Below are positions 1 to 6,325 of a stretch of DNA of 12,965 bases, one piece after another. This DNA is from Clostridia bacterium (GTDB taxonomy: Bacteria > Bacillota > Clostridia > Christensenellales > CAG-138): contig JAUMVL010000034.1 in assembly GCA_030530185.1 (NCBI GenBank), positions 1-12,965 of the forward strand, given 5' to 3'. Both the position numbers and the translations under genes were made by a program. Every line of letters starts with the position of its first letter. Position 1 is the first letter of the stretch. Under the pieces are notes generated by a model, which saw only the letters and a list, made by a program, of their open reading frames with translations, ran no database searches and was not told the origin of the DNA.

Positions 1-75
1 CAGATACGGGAATGGCTCGGTCACAGCGATTTCTCAACAACGGCAAACATCTACACACATCCGGACTCAATTTGA
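1..75 (+). CDS. Tyrosine recombinase/integrase, C-terminal end only (cut by window edge)
   Basis: Frame 1 reads 24 codons to a TGA at 73-75. The peptide contains LGHSDFSTT followed by NIYTH, the classic C-terminal box of phage and integrative-element tyrosine recombinases: the His of LGHS is a catalytic residue, and the Tyr of NIYTH (codon 52-54) is the nucleophile that attacks DNA. The upstream part, with the first catalytic Arg and the DNA-binding domains, lies outside the window. The gene ends about 100 bases from the 3' end of a convergent tRNA-Ser gene, so it most likely belongs to an integrated element extending left of the window. XerC/D-type housekeeping recombinases share this motif, but the tRNA-adjacent position favours a mobile-element integrase. 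The family assignment is strong; the element type cannot be told. Confidence 0.85.
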   Translation, partial: QIREWLGHSDFSTTANIYTHPDSI

Positions 76-124
76 AGCTGCCTTCGGATGATGCTGTGCT
101 CAATAGTCGGGGACTTGCTCCAAG

Positions 125-166
125 CAAAAAAAAGAAAAGCCGACGGTCGCGTAAACGACCACCGGC
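125..166 (-). terminator. Rho-independent terminator of tRNA-Ser
   Basis: On the minus strand an 11-bp stem (139-149 with 156-166, 6-nt loop) is followed by a long T-rich run (about 125-138). Two of the pairs are G-U wobbles. In the plus-strand transcript the same two positions become A-C mismatches and the following T run is shorter, so the hairpin is tuned to stop minus-strand transcription, eight bases beyond the tRNA CCA end. Confidence 0.85.
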
Positions 167-173
167 GTTTTTC

Positions 174-262
174 TGGCGGAGAGACTGGGATTCGAACCCA
201 GGGTCCCTTTAGGGGACACAGCATTTCGAGTGCTGCACCATCGACCTCTCGGACATCTCTCC
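174..262 (-). tRNA. tRNA-Ser (anticodon CGA)
   Basis: The minus strand folds into a complete type II tRNA. It has a 7-bp acceptor stem (GGAGAGA with TCTCTCC), a D arm, an anticodon stem AGCA/TGCT around loop CTCGAAA giving anticodon CGA (reads UCG), a long variable arm typical of serine tRNAs, and a T arm with GGTTCGAATCC. The discriminator base is G and the CCA tail is encoded (174-176). Its own promoter (281-309) and terminator (125-166) make it a self-contained unit downstream of tadA. Its 3' half faces an integrase gene fragment, so it is a candidate attachment site. Confidence 0.96.
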
Positions 263-280
263 AAATTGGTCAGCAGATGA

Positions 281-309
281 AGTATACCGCATCTTTTCAA
301 AAAATGCAA
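281..309 (-). promoter_or_regulatory. Sigma-A type promoter for tRNA-Ser
   Basis: Minus strand: -35 TTGCAT (309-304), 17-nt spacer, -10 TATACT (286-281). The predicted start, about 7 nt further on, lies roughly 12 nt before the tRNA 5' end at 262. Confidence 0.7.
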
Positions 310-312
310 CTA

Positions 313-774
313 TTATTTTTGTTCCGTCGAAGAATTCATCCGGAGCGTTCCGAAAAATCGTCCCAGACGTTCCGTACACGCAGTCTCCAGCACGCCGCCG
401 ATCGTTTGAACGGATGCATCGAACCAATGGTCTGTCAAGTCGATTTTAGAGCCGCAGCAACCTGTGAGCGTGTTGTAGGCTCCAAACACAAGACGTTGAA
501 TTCGATACAGCAACAACGTTCCCGCACACATGGCACACGGTTCCACCGTGACGTACAGCGTACAGCCGTCAAGAGCGCCGATCGCTTCATGTGCTGCTGC
601 CAAGGCGAGTCGTTCGGCATGACAGGTCGGATCGTTTGCCTGCACGCAGGTGTTGTGCGCTGCGGCAATGACGGCGTTGTCCCGCACAACAACGGCCCCA
701 ATCGGAACTTCGTTTTCCCGCAGCGCCTTGTCGGCCTCGTCGAGCGCCTTTTGCATCCAGAATTCATCGTTCAC
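313..774 (-). CDS. tadA: tRNA-specific adenosine deaminase TadA
   Basis: This enzyme deaminates adenosine to inosine at wobble position 34 of tRNA-Arg(ACG). The 153-residue product has the zinc-dependent cytidine/tRNA deaminase signature: CHAE at residues 51-54 (zinc ligand His52, proton-shuttling Glu54) and PCAMC at 79-83 (zinc ligands Cys80 and Cys83), plus the NDPTCHAE context typical of TadA. The chosen start is GTG at 774, because GGAGG lies 9 nt upstream (784-788) and the product then begins VNDEFWMQKAL, matching the family N-terminus. A longer in-frame ATG at 807 would sit well inside truA and lacks family support. The start overlaps the truA stop by 11 bases, so translation is probably coupled. 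Last gene of the ecf-truA operon before the tRNA unit. Confidence 0.93.
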   Translation of the reverse strand: MNDEFWMQKALDEADKALRENEVPIGAVVVRDNAVIAAAHNTCVQANDPTCHAERLALAAAHEAIGALDGCTLYVTVEPCAMCAGTLLLYRIQRLVFGAYNTLTGCCGSKIDLTDHWFDASVQTIGGVLETACTERLGRFFGTLRMNSSTEQK

Positions 775-1537
775 GGTTCCGCACCTCCGCCGTGTCAAAA
801 TCCTCATAGATCACGCGATTCAGCAGCAGTCCATGCGCCGGGGCGGTCGGGCCGGCAGCCGATCGATCTTGTGAAAGTAAGGCGGTTTGAATCGTATCTT
901 CGGGAAGTTTCGCAAAGCCGATCTCGAGCATCGTCCCGACCAGAATGCGGACCATGTTATATAAAAAGCCGTTTCCCGTGACGGAATAGATCAAAAACGT
1001 TCCGTCCCACGTCCAAACGGATTCTTCGATCGTTCGGATCGTGTTTTCCATATGCGTACCGGAGGACATAAAGGCGCGAAAATCGTGCGTACCGAGCACT
1101 TGGGCGGCCGCATGGTTCAGCAGCGACAAATCCGGCATACGATACAGCTGAAGCGCCGTATTCCGGGAAAAGACGTCTGCGTGGGGGCCGATATGGATGC
1201 GGTAGCGATATTGCTTCTTTTTTGCAGAAAAACGCGAATGAAAGGCTGTGTCGCATTCCTCGGAGTATAAAACGCGGATATCGGGCGGCAGATGCATATT
1301 CAACGCGATTGCAAACTTATCGGCAGCCATGCGCACGTTGGTATCGAAATGCGCAACCTGTGCGGCGGCATGGACTCCGCTGTCGGTTCTGCCGGATCCT
1401 TGCAAGTCAATATTCTCTTTGGCAACTTCCCGGAGCGCACGTTCGATCGTTTCCTGCACGGAAACGCCGTTCGGCTGCGTTTGCCAGCCGACGTAATTCG
1501 TTCCGTCGTATGCGATGATCATTCGAATCCTTCTCAT
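764..1537 (-). CDS. truA: tRNA pseudouridine(38-40) synthase TruA
   Basis: TruA converts uridines 38-40 in the anticodon stem of many tRNAs to pseudouridine. The 257-residue product carries the N-terminal YDGTNYVGWQ box (residues 10-19) and the catalytic motif GRTDSGVHA with the nucleophilic Asp at about residue 52. The ATG at 1537 is chosen because MRRIRMIIAYDG matches the usual family start. It begins one base after the ecfT stop, which suggests reinitiation, since no ribosome binding site precedes it. A second ATG at 1522 has a better-placed AGAAGGA upstream and would remove only five residues; an in-frame start at 1573 inside ecfT is unlikely. The ecfT-truA order is common in Bacillota. 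Confidence 0.93.
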   Translation of the reverse strand: MRRIRMIIAYDGTNYVGWQTQPNGVSVQETIERALREVAKENIDLQGSGRTDSGVHAAAQVAHFDTNVRMAADKFAIALNMHLPPDIRVLYSEECDTAFHSRFSAKKKQYRYRIHIGPHADVFSRNTALQLYRMPDLSLLNHAAAQVLGTHDFRAFMSSGTHMENTIRTIEESVWTWDGTFLIYSVTGNGFLYNMVRILVGTMLEIGFAKLPEDTIQTALLSQDRSAAGPTAPAHGLLLNRVIYEDFDTAEVRNRER

Positions 1538-1538
1538 A

Positions 1539-2264
1539 TCAAAATACGATAAACAGCACAAGCGTTGCCGCAAAGAACGCGGAGGTTAGGATGCATGCAA
1601 ATAAATCCTCGCGGCCGAACCGCAAAGAGTGCAGTCTGGTTCTTCCTTCGCCGCCGTGATAGCAGCGCGATTCCATCGCGGTTGCAAGTTCGTCCGCCTT
1701 TCGGAAAGAGGAAACGAACAACGGAATCAGGATCGGAATCATGCTCTTGATTCGCGCAAACAGATTCCCGGATTCGAGATCGGCGCCGCGGGACAGCTGT
1801 GCTTTCATGATTTTGTCGGATTCCTCGATCAGCGTCGGAATGAAGCGCAGCGCAATCGTCATCATCATCGCAAGCTCGTGGGCGGGGAAATGGAACACTT
1901 TGAGCGGGGTTAGGAGCCGCTCGATGCCGTCCGTCAGCGCAATGGGGGACGTTGTCAGCGTCAGCATGGATGCGCCGGTGACGAGCAGGACGATGCGGAT
2001 CGTGATGAAAACCGACTGGACAACCGCTTCCCACGTCAATTTCCAAAAGTCAAGATCCAAGAGCACCCGTTCTCCGCGTGTGAAGAACAGGTTCAGTACG
2101 AACATGAAGATCAGCAGAAGGCGGATCGGTTTGAGAGATTTTAGAATATAGCTGACCGGAATCTTTGACAGCAGCAGCGCAAGAATCAAAAATGCGAGCG
2201 GAAGCGCAAATACGGGGATTCGCTTGACAAAAAAGACCATCGCCACATAAACGAGCATGATCAA
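1539..2264 (-). CDS. ecfT: Energy-coupling factor transporter transmembrane protein EcfT
   Basis: EcfT is the membrane scaffold that joins the two ECF ATPases to interchangeable substrate-binding S subunits. The product has several hydrophobic segments and the two cytoplasmic coupling motifs, SRG (in AQLSRGAD) and SRC (in MESRCYHGG), that contact EcfA1 and EcfA2. The coordinates use the first conventional start, TTG at 2264, giving 241 residues; its bases overlap the ecfA2 stop. The conserved EcfT N-terminus, GDSILHRCDPRTK, lies just upstream in the same open frame (open back to 2345, inside ecfA2), and that stretch contains no ATG, GTG or TTG. The true protein is therefore probably about 263 residues, begun at a non-standard codon such as CTG at 2330 or reached by another mechanism. 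Identity is firm; the start is uncertain. Confidence 0.9.
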   Translation of the reverse strand: MIMLVYVAMVFFVKRIPVFALPLAFLILALLLSKIPVSYILKSLKPIRLLLIFMFVLNLFFTRGERVLLDLDFWKLTWEAVVQSVFITIRIVLLVTGASMLTLTTSPIALTDGIERLLTPLKVFHFPAHELAMMMTIALRFIPTLIEESDKIMKAQLSRGADLESGNLFARIKSMIPILIPLFVSSFRKADELATAMESRCYHGGEGRTRLHSLRFGREDLFACILTSAFFAATLVLFIVF

Positions 2265-3148
2265 TATTTTCGTTCGAGGATCGCATCGATGCAGAATGGA
2301 ATCGCCTGCGACAGCCTCCTCTTGATCCAGTCGAGCAGCGGCGTTTCATCCGAGGAGACGGAGGGAACGTCATAGCCCTTTTGCCGAAGCAGCATTGCAA
2401 GCACCGTCATTTGCGGCACGGACAGGCCGAGCCGAAAAAGCTCCTCCGCGTGAGAGAAAACCGCCTGCGGGGTATCTAAGTATGCAATCGTTCCATGGTC
2501 GAGCACCAACAGTTGCGTCGCATGCCGGGCGATGTCTTCCATCGAATGAGAGATCATCAGGATCGTACATCCATCCTCGCTTCTGAGCCGTTCTAAGATC
2601 GCAAGGATTTCCTTTCGGCCCTGCGGATCCAATCCTGCCATCGGTTCATCGAGAACAAGATATTTCGGACGCATGGCAAGAACGCCGGCAAGGGCCGCTC
2701 GCCGCTTTTCGCCGCCGGAGAGTTCAAACGGGGATTTTTCGCGGAATCGATCGGGTTCCAACCCGACGAGTTCCATCGCATGCAGCACACGCGAATGAAT
2801 TTCCTCATCGGAGAGCTTCATGTTTTTCGGGCCGAATGCGATATCCTCATAAACTGTTTCCGCAAACAGCTGATATTCGGGATACTGAAAAACCATTCCG
2901 ACCAGCGAGCGAACAATTTTCCGTTCGTTTTTGTCGGACAGATCATGACCGTCTACCGTAATGCAGCCGGCTTCGCTTGGAATCAAGCCGTTCAAATGCT
3001 GAACAAGCGTCGTTTTTCCGCTCCCGGTATGTCCGATGATCCCGAAAAAAGAGCCTTCCTCGATTGTCAATGAGATGTTTTGCAGCGCATAAGCCGGATT
3101 TCCGATTTCGGAGTACCGGTACGAAAGATTCTTTATAACAATCGACAT
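2261..3148 (-). CDS. ecfA2: Energy-coupling factor transporter ATPase EcfA2
   Basis: One of the two ABC-type ATPases that power vitamin or metal uptake by the ECF module. Over 295 residues the motifs appear in order: Walker A GHTGSGKTT (Lys45), Q-loop in VFQYPEYQLF (about residue 88), signature LSGGEKRR (143-150), Walker B YLVLDEP with catalytic Glu168, and H-loop ISHSMEDI with His201. The ATG at 3148 is preceded by GGAGG at ideal spacing and overlaps the end of ecfA1 by 16 bases. The last 26 or so codons overlap the open frame that encodes the EcfT N-terminus. The C-terminal tail beyond about residue 260 has no motif I recognise. ATPase order and sequence fit EcfA2 rather than EcfA1. Confidence 0.94.
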   Translation of the reverse strand: MSIVIKNLSYRYSEIGNPAYALQNISLTIEEGSFFGIIGHTGSGKTTLVQHLNGLIPSEAGCITVDGHDLSDKNERKIVRSLVGMVFQYPEYQLFAETVYEDIAFGPKNMKLSDEEIHSRVLHAMELVGLEPDRFREKSPFELSGGEKRRAALAGVLAMRPKYLVLDEPMAGLDPQGRKEILAILERLRSEDGCTILMISHSMEDIARHATQLLVLDHGTIAYLDTPQAVFSHAEELFRLGLSVPQMTVLAMLLRQKGYDVPSVSSDETPLLDWIKRRLSQAIPFCIDAILERKY

Positions 3149-3951
3149 AATTCCTCCGCAATCTGTTCCGTTTTCATGGCGTGTTCAGACACCGGAACGC
3201 CGATTTTTCGAAGCTGTTCCGCAAGACGGATCGCTTCAGGCACATCGAGCGAGCAAGCGTGCAGCAGCTCATGATCGGAAAAGATGCGCTCCGGGATATC
3301 GTCCGCGGCAATTTTGCCATGGTTCATTACAATGACACGATCGCAGTCGGTCACTTCTTCCATATACTGTGTGACCATAATGACGGTCAACCCGTGCGCA
3401 TGCAGGCGTTTGAGGGTTTCGATCAAATCCTGCCGGCCTCTCGGATCGAGCATCGCCGTCGCTTCGTCCATGACAAGGATTTGCGGACGCAGCGCAAGCA
3501 TGCCTGCAATTGCAATGCGCTGCTTCTGTCCGCCGGAAAGCTGATGAATGGCATGCTTGGCATAGTCCTGCATACCGACCGTGGCGAGAGCGGAATCGAC
3601 GCGTTCCCGAATCTGTTCGGGAGGAATGCCCATATTTTCGGGACCGAATGCCACGTCTTCCTCGATGATGGTTGTCACGATCTGATTGTCCGGATTCTGA
3701 AAGACAATTCCAACGGTCTGGCGGATCGGCAGGATGTTCGCTCCGTCCGCGGTATCGAGGCCATTGACCGTAACCGTTCCTTTTGCGGGGAGCAAAAGAC
3801 CGTTGATATGCTTCGCAAGCGTGCTTTTGCCGCTGCCGTTGTGCCCGACAATTGCAACAAAAGAACCGTCCTCGATGGAAAGGGAGACATCCTCCAACGC
3901 CAACTGAACGGATTCCTCATATTGATAAAATACGTGATCGAATTGTATCAA
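3133..3951 (-). CDS. ecfA1: Energy-coupling factor transporter ATPase EcfA1
   Basis: Partner ATPase of EcfA2 and first gene of the operon. Motifs in order: Walker A GHNGSGKST, Q-loop VFQNPDNQIV, EDVAFGPENMG (typical of EcfA), signature LSGGQKQR, Walker B ILVMDEATAMLDP. The H-loop reads VTQYMEEV, with Gln (about residue 195) where most ABC ATPases have His. The codon is clearly CAG. The start is TTG at 3951, giving 272 residues and an N-terminus MIQFDHVFYQYEE like the family's; AAAGGA lies about 11 nt upstream. An upstream in-frame TTG at 3978 falls at the predicted transcription start and is unlikely. No S component is visible, so this is probably a shared (group II) ECF module. Confidence 0.92.
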   Translation of the reverse strand: MIQFDHVFYQYEESVQLALEDVSLSIEDGSFVAIVGHNGSGKSTLAKHINGLLLPAKGTVTVNGLDTADGANILPIRQTVGIVFQNPDNQIVTTIIEEDVAFGPENMGIPPEQIRERVDSALATVGMQDYAKHAIHQLSGGQKQRIAIAGMLALRPQILVMDEATAMLDPRGRQDLIETLKRLHAHGLTVIMVTQYMEEVTDCDRVIVMNHGKIAADDIPERIFSDHELLHACSLDVPEAIRLAEQLRKIGVPVSEHAMKTEQIAEELCRLL

Positions 3952-3980
3952 AGCAGCTGTTTTCCTTTTTGTTTTCAATT

Positions 3981-4009
3981 ATTATACATGAGCTCTATAC
4001 TTTTTTCAA
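3981..4009 (-). promoter_or_regulatory. Sigma-A promoter of the ecfA1-ecfA2-ecfT-truA-tadA operon
   Basis: Minus strand: -35 TTGAAA (4009-4004), 17-nt spacer, perfect -10 TATAAT (3986-3981). The predicted start near 3974 leaves a leader of about 23 nt before the TTG at 3951, which supports that start over the TTG at 3978. Confidence 0.85.
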
Positions 4010-4015
4010 GTAGTT

Positions 4016-4038
4016 TGCTATACTGGAACAAAAGGAGG
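4016..4038 (+). promoter_or_regulatory. Putative extended -10 promoter and strong RBS of the deaminase gene
   Basis: TGC-TATACT (4016-4024) fits an extended -10 element; no clear -35 is seen. A second TATACT at 3996-4001 is an alternative. AAAGGAGG (4031-4038) is a near-perfect ribosome binding site, 8 nt before the ATG at 4047. If the 4019 element is used, the leader is only about 16 nt. Confidence 0.45.
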
Positions 4039-4046
4039 AGTGTGCC

Positions 4047-5399
4047 ATGCTGACATGTCTGAAACAAGTCCATACGATCGTATCCTGCGACGAAACGGAT
4101 CGGGTTTATCACGATACGGATTTATGGTTCCGGGACGGCGTAATTGCAAAAATAGGCGAAGCGCCGTGGAACGCCGACTGTGTTTATGACGGATCCGACT
4201 GGATCGTATATCCGGGGCTGGTCAATACGCACCATCATTTGTACCAGTACTTTACGAGAAATCTTGCGAGCGTGCAGAATTATGAGTTATTCGATTGGCT
4301 GAAGGCCTTATATGAAATCTGGAAGAATCTGAACGACGAAACGGTCTTTTTCAGCTCGCTGTGCGGCATGGGTGAATTGATGCGGTATGGCTGCACAACC
4401 TGTTTTGATCATCACTATGTGTTTCCAAAGGGCAGCAATGATCTGATCGGCGCACAGGTACAGGCCGCAAAGCAGATTGGAATTCGATTGCATGCTTCCC
4501 GCGGAAGCATGGATCTGTCGAAAAAGGACGGTGGGCTTCCGCCTGACAGCGTCGTTCAAACGGTGGATCAGATTATGCAGGACAGCGAATCTGTTATCGA
4601 AACGTATCACGACGACGCGCCGCTTTCGATGTGCCGGATTGTGCTTGCGCCATGTTCACCGTTTTCTGTGTCAAAAGAACTGTTGACGGAAAGTGCAAAG
4701 CTTGCAAGGAAGCACCGCGTACAGCTGCATACGCATCTATGCGAGACAAAGGATGAGGAACAGTACACGCTTTCACGCTATGGAATGCGGCCGTTCGCAT
4801 ACATGGAATCCATCGAATGGACCGGACCGGATGTGTTTTATGCGCACGGGATTCACTTTAATGATGAAGAACTGGATCGAATCGCACAAACGGGGACAAA
4901 GATTGCACATTGCCCCTGCTCCAATATGAAGCTGTCAAGCGGCGTGATGCGGATCGCCGATATGATGGAGCGGAACATCCCGATCGGACTTGGCGTGGAC
5001 GGCTCGGCAAGCAACGATGCGAGCAATTTGATGGAGGAAATTCGGAGCGCATACCTTTTGCATCGGTTGGCATGGGGCCGGCGTGCGCCATCGGGCTACG
5101 ACCTGCTGAAAATGGCAACGGTTGGCGGCGCAAAGGTACTTGGCCGGGATGATATCGGTTCGATTGCGGAAGGGAAGGCCGCCGACTGTTTTGCAATCCG
5201 TCAAAGCGCAATGGAGCTGGTCTGTGCCGATACGGACCCGATGAATTTGTTCGGTACGGTCGGGTACCATCGATCCTGTGCGATCGTGTTTGTAAACGGA
5301 GTTTGCACCGTGAAAGACGGGAATCTAACCGGAATCGATGAAGCAGAGATTGCTCAAAGGGCCAGAAAAGAAGTGAATCGGCTTCTGGCCGATTCATAA
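4047..5399 (+). CDS. Probable 8-oxoguanine deaminase (amidohydrolase superfamily)
   Basis: Zinc-type cytosolic amidohydrolase that probably deaminates 8-oxoguanine to urate, a step in salvage or breakdown of damaged purines. The 450 residues include the metal-binding NTHHHLYQ box (His62 and His64), HTHLCET (His228/His230, Glu233), YAHGIHF (His267) and GLGVDGSASND (Asp318). The segments TRNLASVQNYELFDWL, GSMDLSKKDGGLPPD and CPCSNMKLSSG resemble the 8-oxoguanine deaminase branch of the atrazine-hydrolase/guanine-deaminase subfamily rather than plain guanine deaminase or S-adenosylhomocysteine deaminase. Start and length are well supported by the strong ribosome binding site. It is divergent from the ECF operon, and no other purine gene is nearby. 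The substrate is inferred from family resemblance; a related triazine, pterin or isoxanthopterin substrate remains possible. Confidence 0.85.
   Translation: MLTCLKQVHTIVSCDETDRVYHDTDLWFRDGVIAKIGEAPWNADCVYDGSDWIVYPGLVNTHHHLYQYFTRNLASVQNYELFDWLKALYEIWKNLNDETVFFSSLCGMGELMRYGCTTCFDHHYVFPKGSNDLIGAQVQAAKQIGIRLHASRGSMDLSKKDGGLPPDSVVQTVDQIMQDSESVIETYHDDAPLSMCRIVLAPCSPFSVSKELLTESAKLARKHRVQLHTHLCETKDEEQYTLSRYGMRPFAYMESIEWTGPDVFYAHGIHFNDEELDRIAQTGTKIAHCPCSNMKLSSGVMRIADMMERNIPIGLGVDGSASNDASNLMEEIRSAYLLHRLAWGRRAPSGYDLLKMATVGGAKVLGRDDIGSIAEGKAADCFAIRQSAMELVCADTDPMNLFGTVGYHRSCAIVFVNGVCTVKDGNLTGIDEAEIAQRARKEVNRLLADS
5366..5395 (-). terminator. Probable rho-independent terminator of birA, inside the deaminase 3' end
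   Basis: A perfect 8-bp inverted repeat (GAATCGGC/GCCGATTC, 5375-5382 and 5388-5395, 5-nt loop) lies in the last codons of the plus-strand deaminase gene. On the minus strand it is followed by a T-rich tract (ACTTCTTTTC), as expected for a terminator 12 bases past the birA stop. On the plus strand no T run follows. Confidence 0.55.
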
Positions 5400-5406
5400 G
5401 GAGCGC

Positions 5407-6126
5407 TTAAACAAAGACGACCTCGCCGCGTTCCAACGCGACCGTGCCGGAATCTGTGCGAACAATGAGTCGGAACTCCCGGTCAATGGATTCCGCAATG
5501 CCGAAAGCTTCGGTTTCTCCCATATGAAAACGAACCTTTCTGCCGAAACAGTTTTGCAGCGCATGATAGCGCTCCCAGAACGTAATGGCCGGCAGCCGGT
5601 CGTAATACGTGAAAAACGCATCGCAAAGCCGTCGCAGGAATCGATCACGAAACGCGGCATCCGTGGAAAAAGGAAATACACCGGTGAGAACGGATTGCAG
5701 ATCGGTTGGAATCGAGACCGGAAGGGAAAGATTGATGCCGATTCCGACAACCGCATAGGAATACCCGCCGGACGGCAAGAGCGCGCCTTCGACCAGAATC
5801 CCTCCGGCCTTCTTTTCATGGCAATAGAGATCATTGACCCACTTAATCGAACAGGATTGTCCGAATGAAAAGATCGTGTCCGCCGCTGCAACAGCCGTAA
5901 GACAGGTCAGGGCGGCAGGGGAAACGGAAGCTTGCGGCCGAAGCAAAATGGATGTATACAACCCGCTGCCTGCCGGAGAGTAAAAGCTGCGCCCAAGCCT
6001 GCCGCGACCTTCGGTCTGTGCATCGGCTACAAGGACATAGCCTTCCGGAGCACCGCTTTTTGCCAGCTCTTTGACGGCGGTGTTGGTGGAACCGATCTGT
6101 TGAATCGAATGAATCTCGTAACGCAT
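5407..6126 (-). CDS. birA: Biotin--[acetyl-CoA-carboxylase] ligase (monofunctional)
   Basis: Activates biotin to biotinyl-AMP and attaches it to the carrier protein of biotin-dependent carboxylases. The 239-residue product has the STN box near the N-terminus, the adenylate-binding GRGRLGR loop (residues 40-46), KWVNDL (about 95-100), the AGGILVEG segment and GIGINL, and a small C-terminal SH3-like domain. There is no N-terminal helix-turn-helix, so this is a class I ligase without repressor function. The ATG at 6126 gives the expected N-terminus (MRYEIHSIQQIGSTN). A TTG at 6144 is in frame but lies upstream of the promoter -10 element. No ribosome binding site precedes the ATG, and the -10 box ends 6 nt before it, so the message is probably leaderless. 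Converges on the deaminase gene with a 7-base gap. Confidence 0.92.
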   Translation of the reverse strand: MRYEIHSIQQIGSTNTAVKELAKSGAPEGYVLVADAQTEGRGRLGRSFYSPAGSGLYTSILLRPQASVSPAALTCLTAVAAADTIFSFGQSCSIKWVNDLYCHEKKAGGILVEGALLPSGGYSYAVVGIGINLSLPVSIPTDLQSVLTGVFPFSTDAAFRDRFLRRLCDAFFTYYDRLPAITFWERYHALQNCFGRKVRFHMGETEAFGIAESIDREFRLIVRTDSGTVALERGEVVFV

Positions 6127-6132
6127 AGCGTC

Positions 6133-6161
6133 AGTATACCGCAAATGGCGTAAAATAGCAA
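6133..6161 (-). promoter_or_regulatory. Promoter of birA, placed for a leaderless transcript
   Basis: Minus strand: -35 TTGCTA (6161-6156), 17-nt spacer, -10 TATACT (6138-6133). Six bases separate the -10 box from the ATG at 6126, so the expected first transcribed base is the A of the start codon or very close to it. Confidence 0.65.
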
Positions 6162-6178
6162 GTATGCAACAGCGTTAT

Positions 6179-6199
6179 AATATTCTGAAATCGAATATT
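6179..6199. repeat. Short inverted repeat in the birA-murI intergenic region
   Basis: AATATTC (6179-6185) and GAATATT (6193-6199) form a perfect 7-bp inverted repeat with a 7-nt spacer. It lies upstream of both divergent promoters in an AT-rich stretch. It could be an operator for a dimeric regulator, but AT-rich DNA gives such repeats easily. Nothing else identifiable lies in 6162-6260. Confidence 0.3.
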
Positions 6200-6264
6200 T
6201 TCACTAAATATAATGAATATGAATGTGCATATCAAATTAAAATGAAGCTTGACCTGGATTTTGG

Positions 6265-6298
6265 TTGAATTTTTGCTTTGGATATGCTATAATTTCGC
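6265..6298 (+). promoter_or_regulatory. Sigma-A promoter of murI
   Basis: TTGAAT, 18-nt spacer, TATAAT preceded by TGC (extended -10, TGCTATAAT). It lies about 30 bases upstream of the murI ATG at 6326, with GGAG at 6311-6314 as the ribosome binding site. The promoter looks intact although the gene behind it is disrupted. Confidence 0.75.
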
Positions 6299-6325
6299 CA
6301 GTTTTTTAACGGAGTAGTTTGATTC

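Noticed and set aside
103..112. ATAGTCGGGG at 103-112 repeated at 12947-12956, as a possible att pair flanking the window
   Set aside because: A 10-base match in 13 kb is expected many times by chance, and the intervening DNA is core housekeeping, not an element.
76..124. Possible SRP RNA or other small RNA between the integrase and the tRNA terminator, as expected near tadA in some Bacillota
   Set aside because: The minus strand lacks the conserved SRP domain IV core (GGAAG tetraloop region with AGCA), and the integrase frame covers 1-75. I see nothing in 76-124.
88..981. A 297-codon plus-strand open frame across tRNA-Ser, tadA and truA
   Set aside because: It runs antisense to two clearly conserved genes and through a tRNA, and its translation has no recognisable domain.
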